A program made the position numbers and the translations under genes. DNA of 64,000 nt from Acidobacteriota bacterium. GTDB lineage: Bacteria > Acidobacteriota > Terriglobia > Acidiferrales > UBA7541. Numbering within the stretch: position 1 is the stretch's first letter; each line of letters begins with the position of its first letter. The notes beneath the pieces were generated by a model. It was given only the letters and a program-made list of their open reading frames with translations. It did no database searches and was not told the origin of the DNA. The stretch lies in the NCBI GenBank assembly GCA_013289855.1, contig JABCZD010000011.1, positions 1-64,000 of the forward strand, read 5' to 3'. This document shows positions 40,651-49,867 of this stretch, piece after piece.

Positions 40651-43098
40651 TTAATAATCGATTTGCGCTGACCATCCATGCGCACCGCCAGGAATCACAA
40701 AGGTGACGCTATGCGAGGCCGCATCGTAACGTGAGCTCGTAATTCCCTTCCCGTCCACCGTAACCGCTCTCGGCGCAGCCGCCGCGCCATACAAAATAAC
40801 TTCCTCAGCCTTCCACCACGGCTGAAAAGAATTCTTCTCTACGACGCTCTGAATGCTCACGCCGTTCGCCGCGGCGTGACACGAGAAATTTACGCGCAAC
40901 AATTCCCCGCGCTGATAGGCAAAAGTGTGTCCATCATCCTGATACAACGTTCCGCGGCAGTCATCGCCCGGATAAACGCGCAACTGCAGCGGCCCATCCG
41001 GTGTTTGCGAAGTGCTCTGCACCACGGACTGCATCGGAACGATCGCTCCAGCCCGCACGTACAACGGCATCTCCTCCAGCCGCGGATGCAACCGCAACGC
41101 CGCAGCGCTCACATGCTTCTCGCTGCTCCAGAAGTCATACCAATCGCCGGGAGGCAACTGCACGGTTTCCACATCCGTCATTTCCGTCACTACAGGTGCG
41201 ACAAAAAAATCCGCACCAAAAATAAAATCGCGATTGTCGCCATAAAATTGCGTCAGCTGCGGATATTCCAGAAATAGCGGCCGCATCAGGGGAATCCCGG
41301 TGCGCGCGGCTTCCTCGATGGCGGTGTAAAGATACGGCATCAGTTTGTAACGCAGCTCAATGTAGCGCCGGCGCACTGCTTCCTGCTCCGGTCCGCTGAC
41401 CCACGGTTCCTGGTCCGCGGTGTCTTTCGCGGTGTGATCGCGATAAATGGGATTGAGCGCACCTACCTCAAACCAGCGCGTCAATAGGTCAGAAGGCGGT
41501 GATCCCGCGAAGCCGCCAATGTCGTCGCCCACCAGCGGAAATCCGGAAATGCCCATGCTCAGCAGCATCGGCGTGCTCATTTTCAGATGATTCCAGGTGC
41601 TACTGTTGTCGCCGGTCCACGTGGCGGCGTAGCGCTGTGCGCCGGAATACGCCGCGCGCGTCAGCACGAACGGCCGCTCATCTCCCTGCAGCTTGCGCAA
41701 GCCATCGTAGGTAGCGCGAACATTTTCCATCCCGAAAACATTGTGTATGGCGCGATGGTCCAGGCTGGTGCCATCGTCGAGCCGGTGTCGCACGCTGAGC
41801 GGCATGGTTTTGTCCGCGCGCAGAAACACCGAAGGCTCATTCATGTCGTTCCAGAAACCGCTCACGCCCATGGCCACGAAATCCTTGTACAACCCGCCCC
41901 ACCAATCGCGCGCGCGCGTAAGCGTGAAATCCGGAAACACGCTGTCGCCCGGCCAGACGGAGCCGACAAAGACGCCGCCATCGGCATTTTTTACGAAATT
42001 GTCATTCTGGATTCCGGAATCGTACGGCGCGTATCCAGCACTCGGATTTTTCTTGATGTGCAGATCAGTGATGAGGATGGTGTGCACGCCGATGCTGCGA
42101 AAGTCCGCGATCATTTTCTCAAAGTTTGGAAAATACTGGCGATTGACGGTAAAGGGCGCATAGTCCTGTTGGTAGTCGATATCGAAATAAATCGCATCCA
42201 GAGGAATTTTCTTGCTGCGCATGGTCTCGACGATTTCGCGGGCTCGCGCTTCCGGATAATAGCTGTAGCGGCTCTGCTGGTAGCCCAGCGACCAGAGCGG
42301 CGGCAACGGCGAGCGCCCCACCAGCGTCGTGTAATCCGAAACCACCTTCTTGGGCGTGGGCCCGGAGAAGAAATAATAGTTCAGCTCGCCGCCTTCCGCG
42401 CCAAACGAGAAATAGTCCGGCGACTCTTTGCCAAAATCAAAAACGCTGCGCCAGGTATTGTCAAAGAAAAGTCCGTAGGCGCGGCCGGCGCGCAAGCCGA
42501 TAAAGAATGGAATGGTTTTGTATAGCGGATCGGTGGACTCCTGCCAGCCGAATTCGTCGGTGTTCCAGTTGGTGAACGCGCGATTGCGCCGGTTCATCGG
42601 CCCGGCCTTGTCGCCCAAGCCATAATAATTTTCATCCGCCGGCATCGTTTTCCAGACGTGAATGCGCTCGCCGTCCCAGGCCATCGGCAGGGTCGGCTCG
42701 TCTGCCAACAAAATGTTGCCTTGTAAATCCGTAAAACGAACGAGTAGCGGTGACTTTTGCACGATCACGATGGCGCTGCCCGCCGTCATGCGTACTTCCG
42801 ATTTTCCATCTTCGATCCCGATGGGAGGCGGCGCGGGCGGCGCAATCACCGCCCAGGAAAAATCCTTAGGAAATGTTCCGCTGGCGGCGACGCGTACGCG
42901 AAAGATTCCGTCGCCCACCGCGGTGACACGCACTTTAGCGGTTCCGGAGGTCAGCTCCACGCCGTCGGCGAGCTTTTCGACCTTTGACACGTCGCCGATA
43001 TGTTGCCAGCTCTGCGCGGCGAGTCCGCTGACCGCGCCGAGTGTTGCGCACACCAAAACTGCAGCGCAGCGCATCTGCCGTCCCAGCAAGGCCTTCAT
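40651..43098 (-). CDS. exported GH31 alpha-glucosidase
   Basis: 815 residues from an ATG with GGAGG nine bases upstream. Signal peptide (QMRCAAVLVCATLGAVSGLA), N-terminal galactose-mutarotase-like beta-domain, then a GH31 barrel: PLPPLWSLGYQQSRYSYYPE, IYFDIDYQQDYAPFTV, and VSGFWNDMNEPSVFL with the catalytic nucleophile aspartate. TWTGDNSSTWNHLKMSTPML carries the acid/base, and RWFEVGALNPIYRDHTA follows. C-terminal beta-domains with QLPPGDWYDFWS complete the family plan. It releases glucose (or xylose-type sugars) from oligosaccharide ends. Together with the GH13 enzyme and the symporter it forms a maltodextrin-use module. Confidence 0.94.
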   Translation of the reverse strand: MKALLGRQMRCAAVLVCATLGAVSGLAAQSWQHIGDVSKVEKLADGVELTSGTAKVRVTAVGDGIFRVRVAASGTFPKDFSWAVIAPPAPPPIGIEDGKSEVRMTAGSAIVIVQKSPLLVRFTDLQGNILLADEPTLPMAWDGERIHVWKTMPADENYYGLGDKAGPMNRRNRAFTNWNTDEFGWQESTDPLYKTIPFFIGLRAGRAYGLFFDNTWRSVFDFGKESPDYFSFGAEGGELNYYFFSGPTPKKVVSDYTTLVGRSPLPPLWSLGYQQSRYSYYPEARAREIVETMRSKKIPLDAIYFDIDYQQDYAPFTVNRQYFPNFEKMIADFRSIGVHTILITDLHIKKNPSAGYAPYDSGIQNDNFVKNADGGVFVGSVWPGDSVFPDFTLTRARDWWGGLYKDFVAMGVSGFWNDMNEPSVFLRADKTMPLSVRHRLDDGTSLDHRAIHNVFGMENVRATYDGLRKLQGDERPFVLTRAAYSGAQRYAATWTGDNSSTWNHLKMSTPMLLSMGISGFPLVGDDIGGFAGSPPSDLLTRWFEVGALNPIYRDHTAKDTADQEPWVSGPEQEAVRRRYIELRYKLMPYLYTAIEEAARTGIPLMRPLFLEYPQLTQFYGDNRDFIFGADFFVAPVVTEMTDVETVQLPPGDWYDFWSSEKHVSAAALRLHPRLEEMPLYVRAGAIVPMQSVVQSTSQTPDGPLQLRVYPGDDCRGTLYQDDGHTFAYQRGELLRVNFSCHAAANGVSIQSVVEKNSFQPWWKAEEVILYGAAAAPRAVTVDGKGITSSRYDAASHSVTFVIPGGAHGWSAQIDY

Positions 43099-43222
43099 GG
43101 TCGATCCTCCCGAGAGAAGCATTCCCTCTTGGGGCAGGCACAACATTGTGCCTAACTTATCTTGAGGTCAACTGTTCGACGGTTCGCCTTTTATTTCCGT
43201 GCTGACGTTTGCTACAGCTGTA

Positions 43223-43774
43223 TCACGCCGCGAGCCACTCCTCAAAAAACGCCGAGGCCTTTGCCCCTTCCACGCGGCGCCGCACGGCATCCATCACGCG
43301 GCAGCGCGCGATCTTCGCGTCACCGTAGAAACCGAGCCAGTAAGGAACGTGAAACTCCACACCGTCGCGTGCGACGTCGATTTTGCCTCCTCGCAACTTG
43401 AAAAAGCCCTGCTGAAAGATTACACGCAGGGCTTTCTCGCGGAGCAACTCTTCGGCGCGCTCCGTCGTGAGCAACGCCGGCAAATGATTTCGCGTCTCAA
43501 GGGAAAGCAGCTGTTCTTTGTCCGGCAGTACACGAAACTGAAAAAGGTCCAGCGAACCGCTCACCGCATCGAGCGCCAGGAAACGCGTTTGCATCGCTCC
43601 CGCCATATCGTATTGCACGCGATATCCCCAATACGGCACGTACGCGTCGGCGATACGCTGCAATGCGCCGGCGCGCATACTCCAGTAGCTCGCGGCCACG
43701 CCAACGGAAAATTTGCGCAGGGCCTCTTCCCGCGTCACATTCGGTTTTAGCGTGAGGATCGTTGCGGAGTCCAT
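43223..43774 (-). CDS. uncharacterised protein beside the sugar-use genes
   Basis: 183 residues, no signal or membrane helix. Helical start (TREEALRKFSVGVAASYWSM), then YVPYWGYRVQYDM and LALDAVSGSLDLFQFRVLPD, DVARDGVEFHVPYWLGFYGD near the end, and AKASAFFEEW at the C-terminus. The repeated VPYW motif (residues about 47 and 149, each followed by a glycine-aromatic pair) suggests an internal duplication. No family recognised. It is 20 bases downstream of the symporter gene and therefore likely in its operon. The ATG at 43774 is preferred to a TTG 21 bases upstream. Confidence 0.55.
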   Translation of the reverse strand: MDSATILTLKPNVTREEALRKFSVGVAASYWSMRAGALQRIADAYVPYWGYRVQYDMAGAMQTRFLALDAVSGSLDLFQFRVLPDKEQLLSLETRNHLPALLTTERAEELLREKALRVIFQQGFFKLRGGKIDVARDGVEFHVPYWLGFYGDAKIARCRVMDAVRRRVEGAKASAFFEEWLAA

Positions 43775-43796
43775 GCACGATCCTGTCTCGTCCAAA

Positions 43797-45482
43797 CTAG
43801 CGAAAATGAATCCACAAAACGGTAATGGTGGCGATCAGCAAAAGCGAAAACGCGATGTTCATCTTGCGCTCGCGCGGGGTTTCCCGCGTCAAGTGCGGCG
43901 CATTCACGGTCACCGTCTCAATTTTATCGTCCACCGTGGCGAAGGTCAGCCCCGCAAGTTTCTTGCGTTCCGGCGCGGGAAACATCATGCTCACAGCAAT
44001 CAGCACCGCGGTGCAAACCACGAACATGAAAATCGAGTAGTGCAGAAAATTCACGTCGACCAACTCGCGAACAAATCCTGACTGATAGTGCGCGGTCTTA
44101 TCCAAAACTTCCATGATGAAGCGCCCAGCGCCGAGCACGAAGCCCACCAGCAGCGAAGTGAGTGCGCCTTCACCATTGATGCGCGGCCACAAAATTCCGA
44201 AGATGAAGCACACCGCGATCGGAGGACTGATGTACGCCTGCACGCTCTGCAAGTAGATCCACAGCTGCGTGCTGAGCCGCTCGATAAACGGCACCCACAA
44301 CAAGCCAAGCACTACCATTCCGCCGGTAGCAATGCGGCCAAAAAGCACCAACTGCGCCTCGCTCGCTGCCGGCCGGACCTTTTTATAAAAATCCAGCGTA
44401 ATCATCGTGGATGCCGAGTTGAATACGGAGCTCATCGCGCCCATCAGCGCCGCGAGCAGCGCCGCGATCATTAGCCCAACAATTCCGGTGGGCAATAGGT
44501 TGACGATCAAGGACGGGAAGGCAATGTTGCCGTTGGTGACCTGGCCGTTCACTTTGGTGAACAGCTCCGGATATAACGCGAACGCGATCAGTCCCGGGAC
44601 GACCAGGAGAAACACTGGCAAAACTTTTAAAAAGCCGGCGAAAATTGTTCCCGCTTTGGCGTGACCCTCATCTCTGGCGGAGAGCACGCGCTGCACGATC
44701 ACCTGGTCCGTGCACCAGTACCACAGGCCGAGAATGGGCGCACCGAACACAATCCCGGTCCACGGAAACTCGCTGTCGCTCATCGGCCGGAACATATGGA
44801 AATAACTGTCCGGGATTGCGGCGCGCAGCCCGGCAAATCCGCCAACTTTATCCAGTCCGATTAATGTGAGCGCCAGCGCGCCCAGCAACAAAATTATGGT
44901 TTGCACCAGGTCCGTATAAATCACCGCCGCCAATCCACCGGCGATGGTGTAGATGCCGGTGGCCACGAGCAAAACAATCGCCACGGTCCATTGGTTCCAT
45001 GAGACGACGCGCTGCAGCACAATGGCCGCGGCGTACAAGTGCACGGAAATTTTCGTAAAGATGTAAGCGATCACGGAAATCGTGGCCAGATAGTTCGCGC
45101 AATTGCGGTTGAAACGCCGCTCCAAGAATTCCGGCATCGTGAAAACATTGGAGCGCAAGTAGAACGGCACAAAGACCCAGCCGAGCAGCAACAGCATCAA
45201 GCAGGCTTCCCATTCAAAATTTCCCGCCGCCAAGCCCGAGGAGGCGCCAGAGCCGGCCAGCCCGATAAAGTGTTCCGTGGAAATATTGGAAACAAAAAGA
45301 GAAGCGCCGATGGCGAACCAGCCGATGTTGCGTCCCGCGAGAAAATATTCTTCGGAGTTGCGGCCCTTTTTCGCGAAATAAAATCCAATGCCAAAAATAA
45401 TAAGGAAATAGACGGCAATGATGGCGATGTCCACCGGCGCCAAAACGCGATTGGTGATCGCCACCGACGATGCAAGCAGCAT
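43797..45482 (-). CDS. sodium/solute symporter (SSS family, SGLT-like)
   Basis: 561 residues and about fourteen helices. VDIAIIAVYFLIIFGIGFYF opens, then EEYFLAGRNIGWFAIGASLF, FVSNISTEHFIGLAGSGASS, FTMPEFLERRFN, and a GLWYWCTDQVIVQRVLSARD helix. These are SGLT/vSGLT hallmarks, including WYWCTDQ..VQR, so a hexose substrate with sodium coupling is likely. The start at 45482 has GGAG eight bases upstream. Upstream reading-frame extension is not supported. Next to GH13 and GH31, it probably imports the glucose they release. The small gene at 43223 follows. Confidence 0.92.
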   Translation of the reverse strand: MLLASSVAITNRVLAPVDIAIIAVYFLIIFGIGFYFAKKGRNSEEYFLAGRNIGWFAIGASLFVSNISTEHFIGLAGSGASSGLAAGNFEWEACLMLLLLGWVFVPFYLRSNVFTMPEFLERRFNRNCANYLATISVIAYIFTKISVHLYAAAIVLQRVVSWNQWTVAIVLLVATGIYTIAGGLAAVIYTDLVQTIILLLGALALTLIGLDKVGGFAGLRAAIPDSYFHMFRPMSDSEFPWTGIVFGAPILGLWYWCTDQVIVQRVLSARDEGHAKAGTIFAGFLKVLPVFLLVVPGLIAFALYPELFTKVNGQVTNGNIAFPSLIVNLLPTGIVGLMIAALLAALMGAMSSVFNSASTMITLDFYKKVRPAASEAQLVLFGRIATGGMVVLGLLWVPFIERLSTQLWIYLQSVQAYISPPIAVCFIFGILWPRINGEGALTSLLVGFVLGAGRFIMEVLDKTAHYQSGFVRELVDVNFLHYSIFMFVVCTAVLIAVSMMFPAPERKKLAGLTFATVDDKIETVTVNAPHLTRETPRERKMNIAFSLLLIATITVLWIHFR

Positions 45483-45697
45483 CCGTGTCTCCTGAAGTTT
45501 CCTCCGGCATGGGCCGGAATCAGTTGCTACTCTCCGTTGCGGCAACATCCGCCGCGCACGGCCCTGGCAAGCAAGTAGCAAACCGTTTTACTAGATGGCC
45601 GGAATCGCGGCCCGGCGCAGTCTATACTAGCCCCCCGGCAGTCTCAATATCGGATTCGCAGGGTGTGCGGCAGTCAGAAAGTGATGCACACCTGAGA

Positions 45698-47269
45698 GTG
45701 GCGAAACGGTTAGACTATTTCTCCGCGCGGGCAACCCAGCGCGACGAGAGGGCTATCCACATTCAACTTTCTCAGTCGGATTCACATACGCCGATTTTGC
45801 GACGGCACATTTGGGGCTGGATCGCGGTTGCGGTGGTGATGATGGCGTATGTGGCGACGCTTACGCCCGGACACCCTTTTGCACTGGATGATTTCGCGGC
45901 ATATGTGATGCACGCGGAGAATTTGGTGGACGGGCACGCGTATACCGACATTCGGTACGTTCCCAATCCCGACGCGTTGTGGATGGCGCCGTCGCATGGG
46001 TATCCGCCGGTGTATCCATTGATTCTGGCACCGGTGTACAAACTTCGTGGATTTGACCTGCGAGCCATGAAGATGGTTACGGTGTTGTGCTTCGGTGTGT
46101 TTTTGGTTTCTTTTGTTTCATTTCTTGGGGACGAGATACCTACATGGGCGGTTTGCGCCGCGATTCTGCTGCTGAGCTTTAACCTGGTGTTTTGGGAGCA
46201 GCGGGATTATCTGCTTTCGGAGTTTCCGTACTTGATGTTTTCGTTTTGCGCGCTGCTGGTGGCGCAGAGGATTTACGAACAGCTCGATCCGCGCTCCTGG
46301 CGTTTTGGCGCGGCGCTGCTTCTCTCTCTGCTGCTCTATGGCGCTTACGGAACGCGAACCATTGGAATTGTGTTGCTGCCAGCGCTGATTCTGGCGGATG
46401 TTTGCAAATTTCGCCGTCCAAGCCGTTTTCTGATCGCGGTGGTGGTTATGACCGGCAGCCTGATCCTGTCGCAGAACATTATCTTTATCTCCCCGAAGTC
46501 GTACATGAGTGCGGTGCATCTGTCGGCTACGGCGACCTGGCAGCATGCGCTTTTTTACGGGAAAACGTTGTCTTACGTGTGGCGCAATGGAAGTAGCAAG
46601 CCCGCGCAGATTGTTTTCGCACTGCTGTTTACCGCGCTCGCGGCCGTGGGATTTCTGAAGAACTTGTGGCGGCGCAAATCGCTGGCAGAATTTTATCTGC
46701 TGGGGTATTTGGCGGTGCTGCTAGTGTGGACGGCGGAGATCGGACTGCGCGGCCTGCTTCCCGTCTTGCCACTATATTTTGCTTACGGTCTGGCGGAGTT
46801 TTTTAACCTCACGTCGCGTTTTGCGCGTTACACACGGGTGGCGATGGCCACGGCTCTCTTCGTCTTCGTCGCGATTACCTATCTAGGCGCTTTCCGCTGG
46901 AGCGCCGCGCAGGAGCATTTGATCGACGTGCGAGACCCCGAAGCCCGCGAACTTTTTGCGTATATCGCGGCGAACACGCAGCCAGCTGACGTATTGATAT
47001 TCCCCGCTTCGCGGACACTGGCGCTTTTTGCCAATCGCAACGTGGGACAGCTGGCCCCCGACGACACATCAGCACAATCGGCCGATTTCTTGGCGTCGGT
47101 CAATGCTCGATGGCTTGTTGAAAATCAGGCCATGTCGGATCCGCTTCAGCAGCTAACCGGGAGCCACCTGGTGGTATTGACGCCAGTTTTCCAAAACGCG
47201 GCGTTTCAGATGTTTCGGATTGAGATTCCGCCAACTGCTTCGCAGGCTGGCAAGGCGCGCCCCGAGTAA
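45698..47269 (+). CDS. GT39/ArnT-like membrane protein
   Basis: About 523 residues from the GTG at 45698. The frame is open much further upstream, but that part overlaps the divergent symporter gene. Helix 1 is GWIAVAVVMMAYVATLTP, followed by FALDDFAAYVMHAENLVDGH, the acidic first loop of GT-C enzymes, then YPPVYPLILAPVYKLRG and about nine more helices. A soluble C-terminal part (ELFAYIAANTQPADVLIFPA) follows. It probably glycosylates a lipid or protein at the outer face of the inner membrane. The substrate is unknown. The start is uncertain. Confidence 0.68.
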   Translation: MAKRLDYFSARATQRDERAIHIQLSQSDSHTPILRRHIWGWIAVAVVMMAYVATLTPGHPFALDDFAAYVMHAENLVDGHAYTDIRYVPNPDALWMAPSHGYPPVYPLILAPVYKLRGFDLRAMKMVTVLCFGVFLVSFVSFLGDEIPTWAVCAAILLLSFNLVFWEQRDYLLSEFPYLMFSFCALLVAQRIYEQLDPRSWRFGAALLLSLLLYGAYGTRTIGIVLLPALILADVCKFRRPSRFLIAVVVMTGSLILSQNIIFISPKSYMSAVHLSATATWQHALFYGKTLSYVWRNGSSKPAQIVFALLFTALAAVGFLKNLWRRKSLAEFYLLGYLAVLLVWTAEIGLRGLLPVLPLYFAYGLAEFFNLTSRFARYTRVAMATALFVFVAITYLGAFRWSAAQEHLIDVRDPEARELFAYIAANTQPADVLIFPASRTLALFANRNVGQLAPDDTSAQSADFLASVNARWLVENQAMSDPLQQLTGSHLVVLTPVFQNAAFQMFRIEIPPTASQAGKARPE

Positions 47270-47284
47270 CAAGTAATTCGCGAC

Positions 47285-48874
47285 TCAGTGGAGGAAGTGG
47301 CGCATGCCGGTAAAGACCATGGCCATATCCAGGCGATCCGCAGCGGCGATGACTTCCGGATCCTTTACCGAGCCGCCCGGCTGAATCACCGCGGTGGCGC
47401 CGGCTTTGGCGGCTTCTTCCACGCCATCGGGGAACGGGAAGAAAGCGTCGGACGCGACCACGCTGCCTTGCAAGGATTGCTGCGACTTCATCACCGCGAT
47501 TTTAACGGAATCGACGCGGCTCATTTGTCCCGCGCCGACGCCCAGCGTGGCGCCGTGCTTGGCGAAAACGATGGCGTTGGATTTGACGTGCTTGCACACT
47601 TTCCAGGCGAAGCGCATGGTGCTCATTTCTTCCGCGGTGGGCACGCGCTTGGTCACCGTGCGCAGTTCGTGGTCTTTGAGTTCGCCAAGGTCCGGCTCCT
47701 GCACCAGCATGCCGCCGAGGATGCGTTTCAGTTGCAGCTCGCGTTCCGGTTCCAGGCCGCCCGCGGGCAATTCCAGCAAGCGTAGATTTTTCTTGGCCGC
47801 GAAGATCATTTTGGCCTGCGCGTCAAAACCTGGCGCGGCGATACATTCCGCAAAAAGTTTTGCCACTTCTTCCGCGGTGGCGGCATCAACCACGCGATTG
47901 AAGGCCAGCACGCCGCCAAAGGCCGAAACTGGATCGCTGGCCAGCGCCTTGCGATAAGCCTCCAGCAGCGACTCCTGTTCCGCGGTGCCGCAAGGATTGT
48001 TGTGCTTGACGATGACGGCCGCAGGGCGCGTGAATTCGGCCGCCAGGCTGCGCGCGGCTTCCAGGTCCACCAAATTGTTGTAGGAAAGCTCCTTGCCCTG
48101 CAGCTGCTTCGCGGCGGCCAAGCCTTCCGGAGCCCGGCCCGCAGGAATGTATAGCGCGGCGGCCTGATGAGGATTTTCTCCGTAACGCAATTCCTGCTGG
48201 CGGCGCAGCGAGATATGCACACGTTCGGGTAGGGCGGCTTTCGGCGCCAAGGCGATGTGTCCGGCGGTGCCGCCGACGCCTTGCGCGGCGGAGAGGCGTT
48301 CCAGCTCCATGGTGATTTTTCCGTCGTAGCTGGAGGTGGCGGCAAAAACTTTTCGCGCGAGTTCCAACTTGGTGGTCAGTGAAGTTTCGCGTGTGGTCTC
48401 CAGCTCTTCAGCCACACGCGCATAATCTTGCGGGTCGCTGACCACTGTTACACTTTCGAAATTTTTCGCCGCCGAACGCAGCATAGTGGGCCCACCGATA
48501 TCGATGTTTTCGATCAGCTCTTCGGCGGTGAGGCCGTCTTTCGCGGCGGTGGCCTCAAAAGGATATAGATTCACGACCACCAGATCGATGGGTGCGATGC
48601 CGTGTTCGGCGGCCTGCTTCTGATCGTCGGCGTGCTTGCGGCGAAAGAGTAGCCCACCGTGGACTTTGGGATGCAACGTTTTGACGCGCCCGCCAAGCAT
48701 TTCCGGCCAGCCGGTAAAATCGGAAACGTCGCGCACGGCGACGCCGGCTTCGCGCAGAAGCTTCGCGGTCCCGCCGGTGGATAGAATTTCGATCTTCAGC
48801 GCGGCCAGGCGCTTGGCAAATTCCACGATTCCCGTCTTATCGAAAACGCTGATGAGCGCGCGTTCCACTGCCAT
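47285..48874 (-). CDS. purH: bifunctional AICAR transformylase / IMP cyclohydrolase
   Basis: 529 residues. The N-terminal MGS-like cyclohydrolase domain (about 1-200) opens with ERALISVFDKTGIVEFAKRL and has GRVKTLHPKVHGGLL. The C-terminal transformylase domain has ELSYNNLVDLEAARSLAAEF, VIVKHNNPCGTA with the catalytic KHNNPCG, and GAGQMSRVDSVKIA, ending VFTGMRHFLH. It performs the last two steps of purine synthesis. GGAGG lies four bases before the ATG. It is monocistronic and converges on the membrane glycosyltransferase. Confidence 0.97.
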   Translation of the reverse strand: MAVERALISVFDKTGIVEFAKRLAALKIEILSTGGTAKLLREAGVAVRDVSDFTGWPEMLGGRVKTLHPKVHGGLLFRRKHADDQKQAAEHGIAPIDLVVVNLYPFEATAAKDGLTAEELIENIDIGGPTMLRSAAKNFESVTVVSDPQDYARVAEELETTRETSLTTKLELARKVFAATSSYDGKITMELERLSAAQGVGGTAGHIALAPKAALPERVHISLRRQQELRYGENPHQAAALYIPAGRAPEGLAAAKQLQGKELSYNNLVDLEAARSLAAEFTRPAAVIVKHNNPCGTAEQESLLEAYRKALASDPVSAFGGVLAFNRVVDAATAEEVAKLFAECIAAPGFDAQAKMIFAAKKNLRLLELPAGGLEPERELQLKRILGGMLVQEPDLGELKDHELRTVTKRVPTAEEMSTMRFAWKVCKHVKSNAIVFAKHGATLGVGAGQMSRVDSVKIAVMKSQQSLQGSVVASDAFFPFPDGVEEAAKAGATAVIQPGGSVKDPEVIAAADRLDMAMVFTGMRHFLH

Positions 48875-49023
48875 GGGTCCTCCAGAAAAAAAACAGCGTC
48901 AGTCTAAGCGTGACAGAAGATGCAGGAAAGTGGAAACGCTCCAAGAGAAAAATGCGGGTGAGACTGTGGAAAACAAAGTGAAAAATAGGCAGGAAGCGAA
49001 AAGTTCGACGTCAGGCGGCGAGA

Positions 49024-49656
49024 CTAGGCTTTAACCAACGCTTTCAATTTGACCTGGCCGTCAACGGTTTCCACCACGTATTCGACGTCGCGGCAATTCT
49101 GTTGCTTTTGCAAGTCTCTGGTCTTTTTGCGCACAAACTCGTCGAAACTGGCGCGAGAAAGTTTGCCGCTGGATTCGCCGGCGCGTTCCTTGGCGTTCAT
49201 CAGCGCTTCGTACAGCTGTCCCACTTTGTCGGCTTCGCTCTCGGGTTGCGAACAGGTCATGCGGAAGATGGGCTGCTCCGCGGCGTGGGTGGCGACCGCT
49301 GCCGCTGCGGCGGCTTCCGGGTGCGTTTCCATTTGCTGTTGCGCCCGCTGCGCTTCAATGGCGCGGGCGGCGGCGCCATAGTGCCTCGTGACGCTGCCTT
49401 CTTCTTTCTGCTTGGTGCGCTTGCGGAACATGTCGCGATACTTCGCGTAGGACTGCGTGAGGCCGCTGAACTTAAAGCGCTGGCCGGATTTCATTTCCCC
49501 GCCGCGCTCGCCGTAGCGCTTGACCAGCAGCTCGATGCGCCACTCAATTTCCGTGGGCGGGCGCTTTCTGCCGCCACCGAAAAATTGATCGTACTCGATC
49601 TTCAGTTGGCGGATGTCACGTTCGAGCGCCGCCAGATCTTCGTCGATAGTGGCCAT
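49024..49656 (-). CDS. MXAN_5187-type domain protein
   Basis: 210 residues. A coiled-coil-prone start (IDEDLAALERDIRQLKIEYD), then FFGGGRKRPPTEIEWRIELL and KFSGLTQSYAKYRDMFRKRT. These match, as I recall it, the C-terminal domain named after Myxococcus MXAN_5187, of unknown function. An alanine-rich linker follows, then a second helical domain with ASFDEFVRKKTRDLQKQQNC and a beta-hairpin VEYVVETVDGQVKLKALVKA. No signal peptide. The ATG at 49656 is used because a longer version adds only an arginine-rich stub. Stands alone. Confidence 0.7.
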   Translation of the reverse strand: MATIDEDLAALERDIRQLKIEYDQFFGGGRKRPPTEIEWRIELLVKRYGERGGEMKSGQRFKFSGLTQSYAKYRDMFRKRTKQKEEGSVTRHYGAAARAIEAQRAQQQMETHPEAAAAAAVATHAAEQPIFRMTCSQPESEADKVGQLYEALMNAKERAGESSGKLSRASFDEFVRKKTRDLQKQQNCRDVEYVVETVDGQVKLKALVKA

Positions 49657-49867
49657 AGTGGGGACCCGAACTATCATGCTAGAAGTACGGCGGCGCAGCG
49701 TCAACCGGATGAGCTGGGTGTGCTACGGATGATATACCGCACCATGGTTCGGGGCATCCTGTACCGTCGAACAGTGGGGCACGGCGGTGATTTTGCGCGG
49801 ATTTTACGGCCCGAAGCGCCTTGCCACACTTGACCCGCTATGCTGAAATGGCGGCAGGGAGACGCGC

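Noticed and set aside
41587..42525. 312-codon plus-strand frame inside the GH31 gene
   Set aside because: Opposite to intact GH31 catalytic motifs. No recognisable domain.
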